Assembly (NCBI GenBank): GCA_024734555.1
Contig: JANPWX010000106.1
Coordinates: 1,611,150-1,675,149 of the forward strand
DNA length: 64,000 bases
Direction: 5' to 3'
Origin: Trochalopteron elliotii
Taxonomy: Eukaryota; Chordata; Aves; Passeriformes; Leiothrichidae
Under the pieces are notes generated by a model. That model was not told the origin of the DNA. It ran no database searches and worked only from the letters and a program-made list of their open reading frames with translations. Below are positions 61,200 through 64,000 of this stretch, in pieces. Within the stretch, counting starts at the first letter, position 1. Each line of letters begins with the position of its first letter. A program made the translations under genes and the position numbers.

Positions 61200-64000
61200 A
61201 TATGAAATATTTGTAATCAATATTAATCATTCCCAACTGTGGCATCACAAGTTATCAAATCAGAATTGCCTCCTTCACAGCAAAAGAACACAAGACATAA
61301 ATTTTAGTCGGCCTAAATGCCACTTTTCCAACAGACTCTGAGGAGGTATTTGTGTGCTGACAGAATCTACCAAATTGCCTTTGAAAAAGCAGACATATTA
61401 ACTGAAAGACCAGAATGGGCATAGCATTTTCTGAGAAAACCTGAACAAGTTCCTTCTTTATTCAATCATATTTGCGACCCTCTGCAATTATTTTCTCCAT
61501 TAATGTATGAGCACTCAGGCTTGCCTGGCATGAAAGAGGTAATATAGCTATTTTTTAGCTTCAATATTAACTAAAAGCAAATCTTCTACTGTGCACCCAT
61601 TCATCAAGTGCCCTGGTTAGCTAAATGTGATATCAGTTTTATTTCAGGCTAAATCCATTAGGAAAATAACTTCTGTATCACTAACTTAATTTAGTCTTAA
61701 CATACAATTCTAGAACTGTTCTGTTGATCAGCTCCATAAGCCACTTCAAGCCATTGAATAACAATTACAAAAATCACTATCTTTAGAACATTTAATTAGA
61801 GATAATTACATCAATTAGTACCACCAGATAGTAAATAGTACATTTCACATAGCAATTGTTGTTATTCATCTACAGATGAAGTTTTACCTACTGTGAAAGA
61901 ATTTCTGAATGCCTTAAAAAATAAATAGGAGATGTGTGAGTGAGCTCTCCTAAAACTCCTAAACACTGCCGTGGACTGCAGTTCCATGAGAAAGGTAATG
62001 TGGATACCATAGCATTATTTCCCAAATTCCAGGTCATCTATATTGTTGCAGAATTTCTATGTGACTTTGCAAGTTGCTAGGGTCCAAATCCAGACAGGTA
62101 TTTTAATTAAAAATGTTTAAAATTCAGTGGGATGTAGGCTTTTCCAAGCCCAGCTAAGTTTGGACCTCAGCCTTCCGTTTCTACCACTGAAAGAAGATAA
62201 AAAAGAAGATTAAAAAAATCACTCAGAAACAGTAGGCACAGTAATTGAAAAAAACCAAACCAAAACAAAAAAAAAGTTAAACCCATGAAATTTTCATCCA
62301 TCAAAACCATTTTCTTAATGGCCATAAATTAGTTAATGAAACCGGAAATTTTTGGTTGATTACAAACAGAGATGTGTTAGCTTGCCAAAATAAAATACAT
62401 TTTTTCAGTCTGTAGATGAAAGGGGCACAAGCACAGCTGATGTGGCACCCAACCCATCGCATAGTGGGGCAAGCTTCAAACCCACAGCTCCTGACTCTGC
62501 AGTTATTTAATGTTATCAGATTTTGGGTTTCTTAGACAGAGCTCAGCATCCCAGTAATTGCTTGTTTGCACCACTGCTTTAAACTTCCATGACATGTCTG
62601 CTGTGGGGGTAAGTGAAGAGAAGGAACATTTTCTAAAGCCATACAGTAAGAAAATATTGATTTAATACAGTGACATTTCACCAGGTTACTTTTTAAATGT
62701 GATAAATGTAAGTCCTGTCTGGACAAAGCACTCTAGCTGCCCAAATTTATCTTCCTGAATTACAAGAGAGGAAAACAACAGGAAATGAAGAGCCACAAAC
62801 CAGTATGATTTCATGAACAAGATAATCAAAATAGGGATACTTCATCCATAATACCACAGATATCTTCTTGACAATCAGTGTTTTAGCAATCACATTGCCT
62901 CATGCTAATATTTTTTCTCATAAGCATTTTCCACTTTTAGTGGAAGATTAATTTATCTGGATCTAGAGAGGGAATAGTAAGTTCTGTCAATGGCTGATTA
63001 GTGTGTGCAAAAAGGAAGCACTGGGTGGGGATTCACAGGTCTGTGGGAAACAATGATGTTCCAGTCTCAAAGGTAATTAAGTACCGAGAACCCAAATGCC
63101 AAGTTTCAAATGAGAAACCTTCAAACCACAATGAGGCTTTTCCATATGCAAAAATTGATCCCAAACCATCAGATGCTTTCTAAAATATTGACTGTTACCA
63201 GCACATTAATTGCCTATCGATTTCTCCAGTTACAAAGACAAAAAGGCCCCACGTAGGATTTGAATAACAAAAGGTAATTTGTTCAGCAGTTCATTTTCAG
63301 CTTTTCAAGCAGTCCTAATACGTCTGGATCCAAAGTGCATTTCTAAAGCTGCATTTTAAAAGGTTGTGTCTGTATAAAACATTTTCAGCGTATGTGAATA
63401 AGCACAAGGCTCTTCATGTTTTGTGTCTTGTTGTACTCACTCATCATGACATAAAGTAACAGCATTTGAGTTTACTGCAGTGCTACAGTCAGGTTAAAAG
63501 CCCACCAAACTGAGCCCAGGTCACCACTGCATTATGCCACTCACTCCAATTAAATTAATTCAATATAACCGGAAAAGAACTGATTGTAACAAACTAAACA
63601 ACCGCAGCCTTCTTACTGAAATGGAACATGCAGACACGAGTGAGTTATTAAATCATAATTATATGGATTTGTAGTATGGTTGGTCTTCTGTGCTCACTCA
63701 TCAGCCAGGAAATGTGTACAAAATACACAAATACATGTCCTCACCTTGGTGGCACAATAATATAGCAACATGCAAAGAAGAGAGCTGGGCAAGGAATGCA
63801 CACTTCAAGGAGTCAAAGCTATATTTTATATATACAAGGGCAGAGAAAAAAAACCCCAAACCCTATGGATGACAAATCAGATGCTGTTAAGGCCTCCTTG
63901 GACAATTCTATTTCAATAAGAAAAGAGTAGATGAAAAATTACCCTCTGTGGGGAAACGAAGGACAAACACAATCTCAACATTAAAACAAGGTTGATGAAA
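61200..64000. other. Intergenic, no gene seen
   Basis: AT-rich sequence to the right edge with no repeat element, RNA gene or convincing open frame. Confidence 0.65.

Noticed and set aside
57221..64000. Search for MTG2, the next gene beyond HRH3 in human
   Set aside because: No GTPase motifs or conserved exons were visible on either strand; it probably lies beyond the right edge if synteny continues.

Overview
The window is vertebrate nuclear DNA, almost certainly from a bird. The signs are GT-AG introns between short exons, several 3' fragments of CR1 retrotransposons (the main avian LINE family) and moderately compact introns. It holds two protein-coding genes, head to head, in an order I recall from human 20q13.33: OSBPL2 on the minus strand (left) and HRH3 on the plus strand (right). 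Two runs of N, 32665-33019 and 53005-53400, fall on the GC-rich 5' ends of these two genes.

Left part, about 0.2-33 kb. Thirteen coding exons on the minus strand can be spliced by hand. Every junction is GT-AG, every phase matches, and they give one uninterrupted 480-residue protein: OSBPL2 (ORP2), a short oxysterol-binding-protein relative that exchanges sterol and phosphoinositide between membranes. The ATG exon is at 20219-20255 and the stop codon at 218-220. The 3' UTR runs off the left edge. The untranslated first exon and promoter should lie in the CpG-rich region 32.3-33.25 kb, which the first gap interrupts. That region has three CCAAT boxes, a GC box, an RFX-like X-box and three octamer-like elements.

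Middle, about 33.3-52.5 kb. I find no gene in this intergenic stretch. It has three CR1 fragments, simple repeats and a clear CpG island at about 51.25-51.83 kb.

Right part, about 52.5-64 kb. A degenerate minisatellite (52.57-52.98 kb) and the second gap precede exons 2 and 3 of HRH3, the Gi/o-coupled histamine H3 receptor. Exon 1 (N-terminus, TM1 and most of TM2) is missing and most likely sits inside the gap. Poly(A) signals follow at 55.73 and 57.20 kb. From there to the end I recognise no gene; one open stretch at 60.6-61.2 kb is noted with low confidence.

The two genes do not share an obvious pathway. Their adjacency mirrors the OSBPL1A/HRH4 pair on human chromosome 18, so the window is best read as one of two paralogous ancestral blocks. 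I see no novel multi-gene system; the most useful observations concern promoter architecture, tandem repeats beside the gaps, and the paralogous pairing.
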